Shown piece after piece: positions 1 through 6,687 of a stretch of DNA of 10,740 nucleotides. The position numbers were made by a program, and so were the translations under genes. Origin of the DNA: JBBQTU01 sp038213005. GTDB lineage: Bacteria; Planctomycetota; Phycisphaerae; Tepidisphaerales; Tepidisphaeraceae. The DNA is taken from positions 1 to 10,740 of the forward strand of contig JBBQTU010000151.1 of the NCBI GenBank assembly GCA_038213005.1. Direction: 5' to 3'. The first letter of the stretch is position 1. The number at the start of each line of letters is the position of its first letter. A model generated the notes under the pieces. It worked only from the letters and a program-made list of their open reading frames with translations, ran no database searches and was not told the DNA's origin.

Positions 1-92
1 TGTCTGCGTCAGGGAGCGTTCTTGTCGCCGTAGTGGCTTTCTGTTGCCCTGCGCCCCCATGCAGCCAAGGGCCGCCTGCCGCCGCCGCCGCT

Positions 93-126
93 GCATTTTC
101 AAATCGGCCAGATTCCAGCATTTTCA
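93..126. repeat. Short direct repeat GCATTTTCA x2
   Basis: Two identical 9-base copies (93-101, 118-126) start 25 bases apart in the flank, in otherwise GC-rich DNA. They could be paired binding sites or chance. Confidence 0.3.
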
Positions 127-362
127 CGCCGGCGCTGACAGTCCTGGCGTAGCCCGATCGAAATCGCGGAATTTTGCCACAAAAAGCGCAAAAGGCACAG
201 AAAATGGCGGGAGAGTACGGTCCTGTGGCCGCGATAAGTTAACGCTTATGCTCCCCCCACCCCTGATAAGCCCGCGCATCTTGCCCCTCCAATCGCACGT
301 AAGTCATCGAGGAATGGGAGGGGGAATAGGCCTTACGCCATAGGCGAGGACGGCGAAGAATA

Positions 363-395
363 GGCGCATACACACCAGACCTTCCAGTGTGCGCC
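363..395. terminator. Second hairpin abutting the palindrome
   Basis: GGCG (363-366) pairs with CGCC (392-395) and CACAC (371-375) with GTGTG (387-391), with a 4-base bulge and an 11-base loop. On the minus strand the next bases are TATTCTTC, a weak pyrimidine tract. Together with the adjoining palindrome this is the most likely place for the operon transcript to end, but neither element is a textbook terminator. Confidence 0.35.
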
Positions 396-411
396 GCAAA
401 CCACGGTTTGC
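396..411. terminator. Palindrome just after the last stop codon, possible terminator
   Basis: GCAAACC AC GGTTTGC, a perfect inverted repeat with 7-base arms, starts 6 bases after the metallophosphoesterase stop. As RNA it can form a 6-pair stem with a 4-base loop. No T-run follows on the minus strand, so it is at best a weak intrinsic terminator or an RNA 3'-end stabiliser. A protein-binding palindrome is the alternative. Confidence 0.4.
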
Positions 412-417
412 TGTTTC

Positions 418-1212
418 CTACGGCGCCCAGAGCGACGCCGACGCGGTGCGCAGACAACCCTTTACCCATCGCGCAGAACGCCGCAGCAGGTGCGGCCGCG
501 GAATCAGTCCCATCGCCATCGCCTTTTCACGCCCCGCCGTACCGTCGTACCCGACGCGGCGAAACTCAACGATCCGCGTAAAGGAGTCATACACGACCAT
601 CGACGCCCTCGGATCCGCAGCACGGGACTGCCCCACACTGCCGGGGTTGATCAGGCACCACGCCGCATCGCCCAGGCGGAAGCTCTGATCGATCGACCTC
701 GTCACCGTCCCGTCCTGCATGATGTAGGCCGCAGGGTGATGGGTGTGGCCAAAGAAGCAGGCGCGGGACCCGCCGTATCCGTCCGCCAGCAGTTGCAGGC
801 TCAGGCTCGCATCGGCTTCACTGCGAATGCGGACTTCATCATTGGGCTCCGGATGCAGGGCCGCGTGCACGATGACAAACTCACCATCAATGTCCTGCAC
901 CAGCGGCAGGGCCTGCAGATAGCTCCGGTTTTCTTCGGTCAGTTGCTGTTCAGTCCATTGGATGGCCCGCCGCGCTATCTCAGGAAACCCCACCGGATCC
1001 TTCAACCCGGCGGCGACCGTATCGTGATTGCCCCGGACACACGGAATCCCTCGCTGGCGAATCAGTTCGATGCAGCCGTTGGGATCAGCGTAGTATCCAA
1101 CCAGGTCGCCCAGACACACCGTTCGCTCGACCTCGGCGTCGTCGGCCGCCCTCAGCACGGCGCTGAGCGCTTCCAGATTCGCATGGATGTCAGAGATGAT
1201 CGCGTATCGCAT
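418..1212 (-). CDS. Calcineurin-like metallophosphoesterase
   Basis: A 264-residue soluble two-metal phosphoesterase, the YfcE/metallophosphatase type. All ligand motifs are present: SDIHAN with D8 and H10, CLGDLVGYYADPN with D36, RGNHD with N62 and H63, IVHA with H116, and FFGHTHHP with H156 and H158, followed by LINPGSVG (187-194). Length and motif order match the family. It could hydrolyse a phosphodiester or phosphomonoester, perhaps of a nucleotide or a lipid-linked intermediate; the sequence does not identify the substrate. The tail after about 225 (GREKAMAMGLIPRP, then Arg-rich to the end) is variable in the family. The ATG at 1212 begins exactly at the conserved first strand (MRYAIISDIH) and follows AAGGGC at 1222-1227. 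It lies 31 bases after the ATP-grasp stop and is the last gene of the run, so it may be a linked passenger rather than a pathway member. Confidence 0.93.
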   Translation of the reverse strand: MRYAIISDIHANLEALSAVLRAADDAEVERTVCLGDLVGYYADPNGCIELIRQRGIPCVRGNHDTVAAGLKDPVGFPEIARRAIQWTEQQLTEENRSYLQALPLVQDIDGEFVIVHAALHPEPNDEVRIRSEADASLSLQLLADGYGGSRACFFGHTHHPAAYIMQDGTVTRSIDQSFRLGDAAWCLINPGSVGQSRAADPRASMVVYDSFTRIVEFRRVGYDGTAGREKAMAMGLIPRPHLLRRSARWVKGCLRTASASLWAP

Positions 1213-1243
1213 AGGCCCACTGCCCTTACAGGGTGGACTGTCT

Positions 1244-2536
1244 TCAGGCGGTCGCGCCGCTCGCCGCCACCGTACCTGCCTTGCGACGCGCCAGGCGTCT
1301 GCCAAGCTTTCGCCAGTTCGCGTCGATATATCGCATGGCGCAAACACTCCACGGCCAGGGGTCTTTCCACGAAAACACATCGTGCACTTTCGGGCCACGC
1401 AGCGACCAGAGCCACTTCGCCGTGCTGCAATCACCCTGCGGGCGCACCTCGCGCACAAACCCCCTGGCGTCATTGCCAAACGACAGCCACTTCACGCCGG
1501 TGCGATACTCCGTCGCGGCAGCCACCGGCTCCCCGCACAAGTCCGCAAGCGCCATCGCGGGCAGATTGATGCCGCACGCGGTCCCCAGATATGTCCAGAG
1601 ATTCAGCCGCGGGTTACACTCCAGCGTGACGAAGCGATTCCGAAGCTCGTCCTTCTTGAAGTCGATCTTCATCGGCCCGACAAACTTGATCCCCGCCATC
1701 ATCTCCAGCCCCAGACGCAGAATCTCCGGCTCATGGACCAGTTCCAGGCAGGTACTGAAGCCGGTGCACTTGGGATAGGTTCGGATCTTCCGCCCGGCGA
1801 AGCACGCAAGTGGCCGGGAGTTGCGGTCGAAATACCCATGGAAACTGTAAAGGCAGTCGTCGCCCCCTGGCACATATTCCTGGACAATAAATGAGTCGCA
1901 ATAACCCTGCATCCGCCCGTACGCCACACGGAACTCCTCCAGCGTGTCGACCCGCAGAACCTTGTGTGGACGATCCTGCTCGTGCTGCAACACCTCACTC
2001 ATGAAACGCCCGATGTGAGAGTCGGGCTTCAGGACGCATGGCAGGCCAATGCGCTGGACGATGTCCTCCGCCCTGGCGTCCGCCGTCGCCACGATGCTCC
2101 TGGGCGCCGGCCAGTTCAGCCGCTCCACCAACGACGCAAAACGGAGTTTCCCCACCAGGTCCTCAACCATCTCGGCATCGGGCATCAGGAAGCGATAGTA
2201 CCGGCCCAGGACCTCCCGATTACGCGAGACCAGCAGCAGCATCGCGTCGCTGTCGAACGCCAGCATCGGCCGGTCCGCAAAAAGCTTGCCCACGGCCACC
2301 AGGTCATCGACGGCCTGCTGCGGCTGCTCTCGGGGGCAGGCGATAAGCTGCCTCTGCCGGGCGTATCGCGAACGAAGCGTCAGCGATTCGAGATCTGAGT
2401 CCACCACCATGACCCCAGCACCCACCGCCGCGAAGCAGCGCAGCACGCTGAGGCTGCCGAACAGGACCACGCGGGCCGGCCCTGTCGCCATCGTCTTACG
2501 CGATTGCGGTCCCTGCTTCTGCATGTCTATGTCCAT
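1244..2536 (-). CDS. ATP-grasp carboxylate-amine ligase
   Basis: A 430-residue ATP-grasp enzyme, which activates a carboxylate as acyl phosphate and joins it to an amine (or thiol). A Rossmann-like N-terminal domain begins at ARVVLFGSLSVLRCFAAVGAG (21-41) with VVDSD (44-48). The ATP-grasp fold shows the lysine-bearing LPCVLKPDSH (165-174), FIVQEYVPGGDD (216-227) with the ATP-contacting glutamate region, GPMKIDFKKD (287-296), and the metal-binding LECNPRLNLWTYL (305-317). The tail TACGINLPAMALADLCGEP and GVKWL resemble the D-aspartate ligase / PylC-like group of carboxylate-amine ligases. The extreme C-terminus (about 405-424) is Arg/Lys-rich. The start at 2536 is favoured by AAGGAG at 2546-2551 (9-base spacing); the ATG two codons earlier (2542) would be only 3 bases from it. 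It lies 50 bases after the GNAT gene, so the pair may act in sequence on one product. The substrates are unknown. Confidence 0.9.
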   Translation of the reverse strand: MDIDMQKQGPQSRKTMATGPARVVLFGSLSVLRCFAAVGAGVMVVDSDLESLTLRSRYARQRQLIACPREQPQQAVDDLVAVGKLFADRPMLAFDSDAMLLLVSRNREVLGRYYRFLMPDAEMVEDLVGKLRFASLVERLNWPAPRSIVATADARAEDIVQRIGLPCVLKPDSHIGRFMSEVLQHEQDRPHKVLRVDTLEEFRVAYGRMQGYCDSFIVQEYVPGGDDCLYSFHGYFDRNSRPLACFAGRKIRTYPKCTGFSTCLELVHEPEILRLGLEMMAGIKFVGPMKIDFKKDELRNRFVTLECNPRLNLWTYLGTACGINLPAMALADLCGEPVAAATEYRTGVKWLSFGNDARGFVREVRPQGDCSTAKWLWSLRGPKVHDVFSWKDPWPWSVCAMRYIDANWRKLGRRLARRKAGTVAASGATA

Positions 2537-2545
2537 TGTCATTGG

Positions 2546-2551
2546 CTCCTT
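2546..2551 (-). promoter_or_regulatory. Ribosome-binding site for the ATP-grasp gene
   Basis: AAGGAG on the minus strand, 9 bases before the ATG at 2536 and only 3 before the alternative ATG at 2542. It supports the MDIDMQ start and rules out the longer in-frame extension upstream. Confidence 0.75.
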
Positions 2552-2586
2552 TGAATTTCGCTCGCCGACAGACCACGCGCTCGCTC

Positions 2587-3693
2587 CTACCACGCCGCCT
2601 TGCGGTCGATACCGAATCGCATCCACCACTCCCCTTCCAGACGGGAAATGGCCGTATCCCCGCGATGAATCGCCGCCAGGATTTCGGCATTGCGCGACTG
2701 GAGCAAGACCCCAAGTCCCGCACAGCGGAATGTGCAATGGGCATCAGACAGATCAGCCAGCAGCAGCGGGTCAAGTTGTCCACTCACGCTGGCGGCCTTC
2801 TGTTCCCACGCGTCGCGGAAGAGGCACCCCAGCACATTGGCACCCTCGCCCCGCATCGCCCCCACTTGCAGCACGTGGGCGGCCTGGCCCGGTGCCGTGT
2901 AGTAGACAAACCAGCCAATGTCGCGCCCGTCTGGGTCCATGACGGCCATCGTGCGCAAGTTCCCCAGCGACCGGGATTCCGCCGCCTTGGCCAGCAGCCA
3001 TCCCAGCGTCTCTGGCGTATACACCGCCGCCAGCGACACCTGAGTCTGCGCTCGCTCAAACAGGCGCACCAGACGCGCCGGCTCGGCCGCCGCGCAATAC
3101 AGCCGGCTTCGCGGCATGTGGCAGAGCCGTGGCATGGATCGCACGGCCAGCCCATCCACCAGCCCCGACCACGGCCGCAGCGCACGGGCCAGTCCGCCCA
3201 TTGCCTTGTTCTCGCCAAGCCGCAGCATCAACGACTGCGTGGGGCGGATCGCACGCTTCCACTCCATGCTCAGCAGCCGACACGACTGCCCTCCGCATCG
3301 CTCCCACAGTCGCTGCGACGATTCGTTGGCTCCGTCGCTATACGCCAGATCATGCGGGCCGGCGTGGAAAGCGCGGATCAGCTCCAGAGCGCAGAACCCC
3401 TGTTTGCGCCCGGGGTCAACCATGAGCTGCGTCGCCACCGCGCAGTGGATGAGCTGCCCGCGATACATCATCGGCCGATGCAGGCGCCCCATGAAACCGG
3501 TGATCACGCCATCCGAGCCGAGGTAGACCAGCGGGCGATAGTCGGGATGATGCCACGGCCCGCCGAGAAACACGTCCAGGAAGTACTGACAGAGATCCGC
3601 GGTCGCAGGAGCCTGCGAGTTGCGGAAACAGCGCTGCCACAGGTCGCCAGCCTGCTGGACGTCACCGGACTCAAACTGGCGAATGTCACCCAT
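2587..3693 (-). CDS. GNAT-family acyltransferase with long C-terminal half
   Basis: A 368-residue protein. The first ~145 residues look like a GNAT acyltransferase domain: an N-terminal IRQFESGDVQQAGDLW strand-helix, LVYLGSDGVITGFMGRL (55-71), and an acyl-CoA binding motif A variant VDPGRKQGFCALELIRAF (92-109), then SDGANESSQRLWERCGG (119-135), where the acceptor and CoA pocket usually closes. The remaining ~220 residues include DIGWFVYYTAPGQAAHVLQVGA (about 259-280) and may be a second, degenerate GNAT domain, as in FemAB-like or double-GNAT proteins. It would transfer an acyl or aminoacyl group from CoA, ACP or tRNA to an amine or hydroxyl, probably on the glycan or lipid made by this locus. 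The start codon overlaps the previous stop by one base (TAATG) and no ribosome-binding site is visible, so it is most likely translated by reinitiation. The exact donor and acceptor are unknown. Confidence 0.82.
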   Translation of the reverse strand: MGDIRQFESGDVQQAGDLWQRCFRNSQAPATADLCQYFLDVFLGGPWHHPDYRPLVYLGSDGVITGFMGRLHRPMMYRGQLIHCAVATQLMVDPGRKQGFCALELIRAFHAGPHDLAYSDGANESSQRLWERCGGQSCRLLSMEWKRAIRPTQSLMLRLGENKAMGGLARALRPWSGLVDGLAVRSMPRLCHMPRSRLYCAAAEPARLVRLFERAQTQVSLAAVYTPETLGWLLAKAAESRSLGNLRTMAVMDPDGRDIGWFVYYTAPGQAAHVLQVGAMRGEGANVLGCLFRDAWEQKAASVSGQLDPLLLADLSDAHCTFRCAGLGVLLQSRNAEILAAIHRGDTAISRLEGEWWMRFGIDRKAAW

Positions 3694-3695
3694 TA
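3691..3695 (-). promoter_or_regulatory. TAATG stop/start overlap for translational coupling
   Basis: The NAD-synthase-like stop TAA and the GNAT start ATG share one A. No Shine-Dalgarno-like run lies upstream, so the ribosome finishing the first gene probably starts the second. This ties the two products in amount. Confidence 0.75.
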
Positions 3696-4709
3696 TTCGA
3701 CCACATGTATTTCAGTGACCGCCTCGACAAGCAGTGGCCTCGCCTGCTGGTACGCCGTCGCCCGCCGTTTGGATTCGATGTCGCGATAGACCGCTTCCAC
3801 CTGACTGCCCGAGCAGCCGATTGCCCCCGCCACCTCCGCGGGATCAACCTGGTGGTTCAATCCCCACAGGCACAGGTCCATCTTGTCGTAAGGCAATGCG
3901 AAGTAGAACTCTTCCTGGCTCTGGGCCAGCGAATAGGTATCGGTCGTCGGCGGACGTCGGCGAATCTCCTCCGGCACATCCAGCGCCGCCGCCAGCGCAT
4001 AAACCTGGGTCTTGTACAGATGGGCAATCGGCTTGATGTCGGCCGCGCCGTCTCCATTCTTGACGAAGAATCCCTGGTCATATTCCAGGCGGTTGGGGGT
4101 CCCCACCACGGCGTAGTTCAGCCGGTCGGCGTGGTAATACTCGACCTGTTTTCGAGTCCGCTGTTTCATATTGGTCGCCGCCACGATCCCAAGGTACGCG
4201 TCCAGCGGCAGCCTCGCCTCCTGCAGCACCCCGTCTGGAGACTGCACGACCACCTTGAAGATGTTGTACGCCGAGCCGGTCGTCGCCCCCTGGAGGACGA
4301 TCTTGCACTTCCAGTCATCCCCGAACGCCGGGATCACGCGTCGGATAAAGCCGTCGCGCCGATGGTAGCAGCCCGCCCCGCGCAGCATCGGCGCGATGTC
4401 CTCCACCACGTACTTCACGCCAAAGTGATCCGCCACCAGTTTGCCCAGCCGCAGGCTCTCCGGGTCGGAGTCCGTCTCCGGCATCAATAGCGCCAGCACC
4501 CCGTCGGCACCTAAGGCCTTGGCGCACAGCGCGAGGCAGACGCTTGAGTCAATTCCTCCCGAGACTCCGAGCACCACCCCGCGCCGGCGCAGCTTTCGAC
4601 ACACCTGCTCGCGAATCGTATCACTGATCCGCTCGATCGCCGCCGCCGTGTCCAGCGACAGCACATCCGCGCTGATCTTAGCCGATTCGCTGATGCTGAC
4701 ACTCGCCAT
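3693..4709 (-). CDS. NAD-synthase-like N-type ATP pyrophosphatase
   Basis: A 338-residue protein of the NAD synthase / adenine-nucleotide alpha-hydrolase-like family. True NadE amidates deamido-NAD using ATP and ammonia. Seen here: PP-loop SGGIDSS (50-56), NMKQRTR (180-186), YYHADRLNYAVVGTPNRLE (191-209), NGDGAADIKPIAHLYKTQV (218-236), all clearly NadE-like. No nitrilase/glutaminase domain is present, so it needs free ammonia or a partner. Two differences from ordinary NadE stand out. There is a long extra stretch between about 106 and 178 (RGAGCYHRRDG, DDWKCKI, GATTGSAYNIFKVVVQSPDG). The region after the LYKTQV element reads PPTTDTYSLAQSQEEFYF (253-270), where NadE normally has a PSAxLxxGQxDExxLG-type motif. 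In a glycan operon this suggests an amide-forming enzyme acting on another substrate, though NAD synthesis is not excluded. The ATG at 4709 has AGGAG at 4720-4724; an earlier ATG at 4742 lacks a well-spaced site. Its stop overlaps the next start. Confidence 0.88.
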   Translation of the reverse strand: MASVSISESAKISADVLSLDTAAAIERISDTIREQVCRKLRRRGVVLGVSGGIDSSVCLALCAKALGADGVLALLMPETDSDPESLRLGKLVADHFGVKYVVEDIAPMLRGAGCYHRRDGFIRRVIPAFGDDWKCKIVLQGATTGSAYNIFKVVVQSPDGVLQEARLPLDAYLGIVAATNMKQRTRKQVEYYHADRLNYAVVGTPNRLEYDQGFFVKNGDGAADIKPIAHLYKTQVYALAAALDVPEEIRRRPPTTDTYSLAQSQEEFYFALPYDKMDLCLWGLNHQVDPAEVAGAIGCSGSQVEAVYRDIESKRRATAYQQARPLLVEAVTEIHVVE

Positions 4710-4719
4710 GTCCACTTCG

Positions 4720-4724
4720 CTCCT
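4720..4724 (-). promoter_or_regulatory. Ribosome-binding site for the NAD-synthase-like gene
   Basis: AGGAG on the minus strand, 10 bases before the ATG at 4709. It favours this start over the upstream in-frame ATG at 4742, whose nearest purine run (GGAAG) is only 3 bases away. Confidence 0.55.
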
Positions 4725-4750
4725 GACTTTGTGAATCCGCATGCGCTTCC

Positions 4751-4776
4751 GACAAGCCCGTTTCAGATGCCTTGTC
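4751..4776. repeat. Inverted repeat between AMP ligase and NAD-synthase-like gene
   Basis: GACAAG (4751-4756) and CTTGTC (4771-4776) are perfect inverted arms of 6 bases with a 14-base loop. They sit in the 70-base gap, the widest between genes in the operon. There is no T-run, so it is not a clear terminator. It may be a minor RNA processing or stability hairpin, or chance. Confidence 0.25.
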
Positions 4777-4779
4777 CCG

Positions 4780-6351
4780 CTAACTGCCAGGGACCACAGG
4801 CGTGCCCGTCGCCTCCGCCTGCACTTCGCTGCGCCTGATCTTTCCGCTGCCGGTCTTAGGCAATTCTCGGCGAAACTCCACCGACTTGGGTACCATGAAA
4901 TCCTCAAGATTCGCCGCGCAGTGCCGGATGATCTCGCGCTCGCCCAGTTCCGCGCCCTCCACCAGCACCACCACCGCCTTGATCGCCATCCCCAGGATCG
5001 CATCCGGCACGCCGATCACCGCCGCCTCGGCCACGCCGGGGATCTGGTAGATCACGTTTTCAACTTCCTTGGGGCTGACTTTCTCGCCCCGGGTCTTGAT
5101 GATGTCATCCTTGCGGGCCACGAAATACAGATACCCCTCATCATCCATGCGGAACAGGTCGCCGGTGTAGAGGACCTTCTCCCAGGGCAGACCCCCGGGG
5201 CGCAAGGCTTTGTCCGTCGCCTCGGGATTCTCCCAATAGCCCTTCATCACGTGCCCACCGCGGATGACCAGTTCGCCCACCACGCCCGGGGCCACCGGCC
5301 CGCCCTTGTCATCGACGATCCACGCTTCACTGTTGGGGATCGCCTTACCCACCGACGCCGTCCGCTGACGCAACTGCTCCGGCGGCAGATACGTGCATCG
5401 CTTGCACTCCGTCACGCCATACATGGAATAGATCCGCGTCGTGGGAAACATCTCCGCCAGGCGCAGGATGTGGGCCGGCGGCAGCGCCGCGGCCGTGTTG
5501 GTGATGTAGCGAAGGTGCGGGAACATCCCGGGTTTGATCGTCTGGTTCTGCAGGATCAGCGCCGCGATCGTGGGCACCAGCGGGAAACCCGTCGCCTTCA
5601 CCGCCGCCAGGCGATTCAGCACCGCCTGCGGAAACGCAAACGACTTCTCCAGCACCAGCGTCATGCCGATCTTGACGCTCATCAGCACCTGGTACAGGCC
5701 ATAGTCAAAGGACAGCGGCACCACGCTCAGAACAATGTCGTCCGGGGTATTCTCAAGATAGGTCGTGATGGACGTCGCGGCGTGGACAATGTTCTGATGC
5801 GTCATCATGACGCCCTTGGGAAAACCCGTGGACCCGGAGGTGTAGATCACCATCGCCAGGTCGATGTCGATGCCGGGGTCGTCGGGCGCCGTCTGCTCCT
5901 CAGCCGCCAGGGCCGGGAACATGGGCACCCCGCCGCAGACCGATTTCGCCACGGCAGCATCGTCGCCTGCCACCAGAATCCCACGCAAGGTTGGCGCATG
6001 CGCTGCCGCCTCGCCGACTGTGCCGAGCTGCTTCTGCTGGGTGATGATGGCGCTGGCCCGACAGTTGTTGAGGATGAACGCCAGTTTGTCGGGCTTGGTC
6101 GTGGGATTGACCGGCGAAAACACCGCCCCCGCCTTCAACGCTCCGAAAATGCCGACCACCGCTTCCACCGAGTTGTCGCAGAAAGCCACGACCCGGTCAC
6201 CACGCCGCACGCCGATGCGGCGCAGCGCCCGCCCGCACTGGTTCGCCAGCGCATCGAGCTCGCCGAAACTCAGGCGAGTATCGCCGACCACCAGTGCTGC
6301 TTTGGCCTCAAAGCGCGCCGCGCCGGCCGACATAAACTCTTCAACACGCAT
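4780..6351 (-). CDS. AMP-forming acyl-CoA/acyl-ACP ligase
   Basis: A 523-residue member of the ANL superfamily (acyl-CoA synthetases, NRPS adenylation domains, luciferases). It activates a carboxylic acid as acyl-AMP and passes it to a thiol, either CoA or more likely the phosphopantetheine of the ACP encoded just upstream. Visible motifs in order: P-loop YTSGSTGFPKG (170-180), the aromatic/adenine motif YGVTECKR (311-318) followed by TYLPPE, YTGD (395-398), the hinge ARKDDIIKTRGEKVSP (412-427), and the A10 catalytic lysine K504 in PKTGSGK. All key residues are present, so it should be active. The TECKRxTYLPPE region is like ligases of exosortase-associated clusters. I chose the ATG at 6351, preceded by GGAAGG, rather than an in-frame ATG at 6402 that would overlap the ACP end and add 17 residues unlike the family. 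The acid substrate is unknown. Confidence 0.94.
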   Translation of the reverse strand: MRVEEFMSAGAARFEAKAALVVGDTRLSFGELDALANQCGRALRRIGVRRGDRVVAFCDNSVEAVVGIFGALKAGAVFSPVNPTTKPDKLAFILNNCRASAIITQQKQLGTVGEAAAHAPTLRGILVAGDDAAVAKSVCGGVPMFPALAAEEQTAPDDPGIDIDLAMVIYTSGSTGFPKGVMMTHQNIVHAATSITTYLENTPDDIVLSVVPLSFDYGLYQVLMSVKIGMTLVLEKSFAFPQAVLNRLAAVKATGFPLVPTIAALILQNQTIKPGMFPHLRYITNTAAALPPAHILRLAEMFPTTRIYSMYGVTECKRCTYLPPEQLRQRTASVGKAIPNSEAWIVDDKGGPVAPGVVGELVIRGGHVMKGYWENPEATDKALRPGGLPWEKVLYTGDLFRMDDEGYLYFVARKDDIIKTRGEKVSPKEVENVIYQIPGVAEAAVIGVPDAILGMAIKAVVVLVEGAELGEREIIRHCAANLEDFMVPKSVEFRRELPKTGSGKIRRSEVQAEATGTPVVPGS

Positions 6352-6358
6352 TGGATAG

Positions 6359-6364
6359 CCTTCC
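6359..6364 (-). promoter_or_regulatory. Ribosome-binding site for the AMP ligase
   Basis: GGAAGG on the minus strand ends 7 bases before the ATG at 6351. It decides this start over the longer reading from 6402, and it places the ligase 38 bases after the ACP stop. Confidence 0.7.
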
Positions 6365-6389
6365 GCGGACCGTTGGCCGTGCGTACCGC

Positions 6390-6665
6390 TCACGCAACAC
6401 ACGTCGCAGGGCTGGCGGCGAGTTTTCTCTGGATCAGCGAGGCAATCCGCTCGATCGAATCCAGGTTCTCCGGCAGCACCTCGTCATCGTTCACTTTGAC
6501 TCCGAATGTGCTCTCTACGAAAAAAACCAGTTCCAGCACGCCCGTCGAGTCAATCAGTCCCTTGTCCAGCAGCGAGTCGGTGTCCTTCAGTGAATCGACC
6601 CCTTCGCGATACATGAAACTGTGCGCGATGAACTTCCGAATGGCGGTTTCTACGTTAGCGGGCAT
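6390..6665 (-). CDS. Acyl carrier protein
   Basis: A small acidic protein of 91 residues, the usual size for a free-standing carrier protein. Ser40 in the motif GLIDSTGVLELV (37-48) is the predicted 4'-phosphopantetheine attachment site. The residue after it is Thr rather than the Leu common in fatty-acid-synthesis ACPs, which is typical of specialised carriers from secondary pathways. The helix III/IV part (FGVKVNDDEVLPENLDSIERIASLI) fits the family. A GGGAG ribosome-binding site lies at 6674-6678, 8 bases before the ATG. The gene lies directly upstream of the AMP ligase, which is the obvious candidate for loading it, with the holo-ACP holding an acyl or aminoacyl thioester for transfer. No phosphopantetheinyl transferase is in the window. 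An aminoacyl (D-alanyl-type) carrier is a possible alternative; the sequence does not decide. Confidence 0.95.
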   Translation of the reverse strand: MPANVETAIRKFIAHSFMYREGVDSLKDTDSLLDKGLIDSTGVLELVFFVESTFGVKVNDDEVLPENLDSIERIASLIQRKLAASPATCVA

Positions 6666-6687
6666 GACTCACTCTCCCGGACTTGAA

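Larger units (their letters stand above)
1..417. other. Non-coding flank downstream of the operon
   Basis: No gene is supported here. Besides the two inverted repeats near 363-411, it has a run of GCC triplets (about 78-91), a direct repeat GCATTTTCA (93-101 and 118-126, 25-base period), an A-rich stretch (about 178-205), and ATAAG/CTTAT arms around GTTAAC (234-249). On the minus strand two frames stay open to the window's left edge. One has ATGs at 96 and 60 and the other an ATG at 121. Either could be the 5' end of a further minus-strand gene, but none has a convincing ribosome-binding site, recognisable motif or the third-position GC bias of the genes to the right. The A/T-richer composition would fit a promoter region for such a gene. 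Confidence 0.5.

Noticed and set aside
44..343. A 99-codon plus-strand open frame in the left flank.
   Set aside because: No ribosome-binding site, no recognisable domain, and Arg/Cys-rich composition typical of chance frames in GC-rich DNA.
1..417. tRNA, CRISPR repeats, insertion-sequence ends or a sigma-54 type promoter in the flank.
   Set aside because: I saw no cloverleaf-like sequence, no regular repeat-spacer pattern, no transposase remnants, and no good match to a GG-N10-GC element.
1213..1479. Upstream in-frame extension of the metallophosphoesterase.
   Set aside because: It would overlap the ATP-grasp gene. The extra residues are not family-like, and the conserved first strand begins at the 1212 start.
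490..1569. A 359-codon plus-strand open frame opposite the metallophosphoesterase and the end of the ATP-grasp gene.
   Set aside because: It crosses two real minus-strand genes with intact catalytic motifs and has low-complexity basic content.
2536..3789. A 417-codon plus-strand open frame opposite the GNAT gene.
   Set aside because: Same composition artefact; no motif, and it lies over a convincing minus-strand gene.
4710..5003. Upstream in-frame extension of the NAD-synthase-like gene.
   Set aside because: It would overlap the AMP ligase. The added residues are Arg/Trp-rich shadow sequence, and AGGAG supports the 4709 start.
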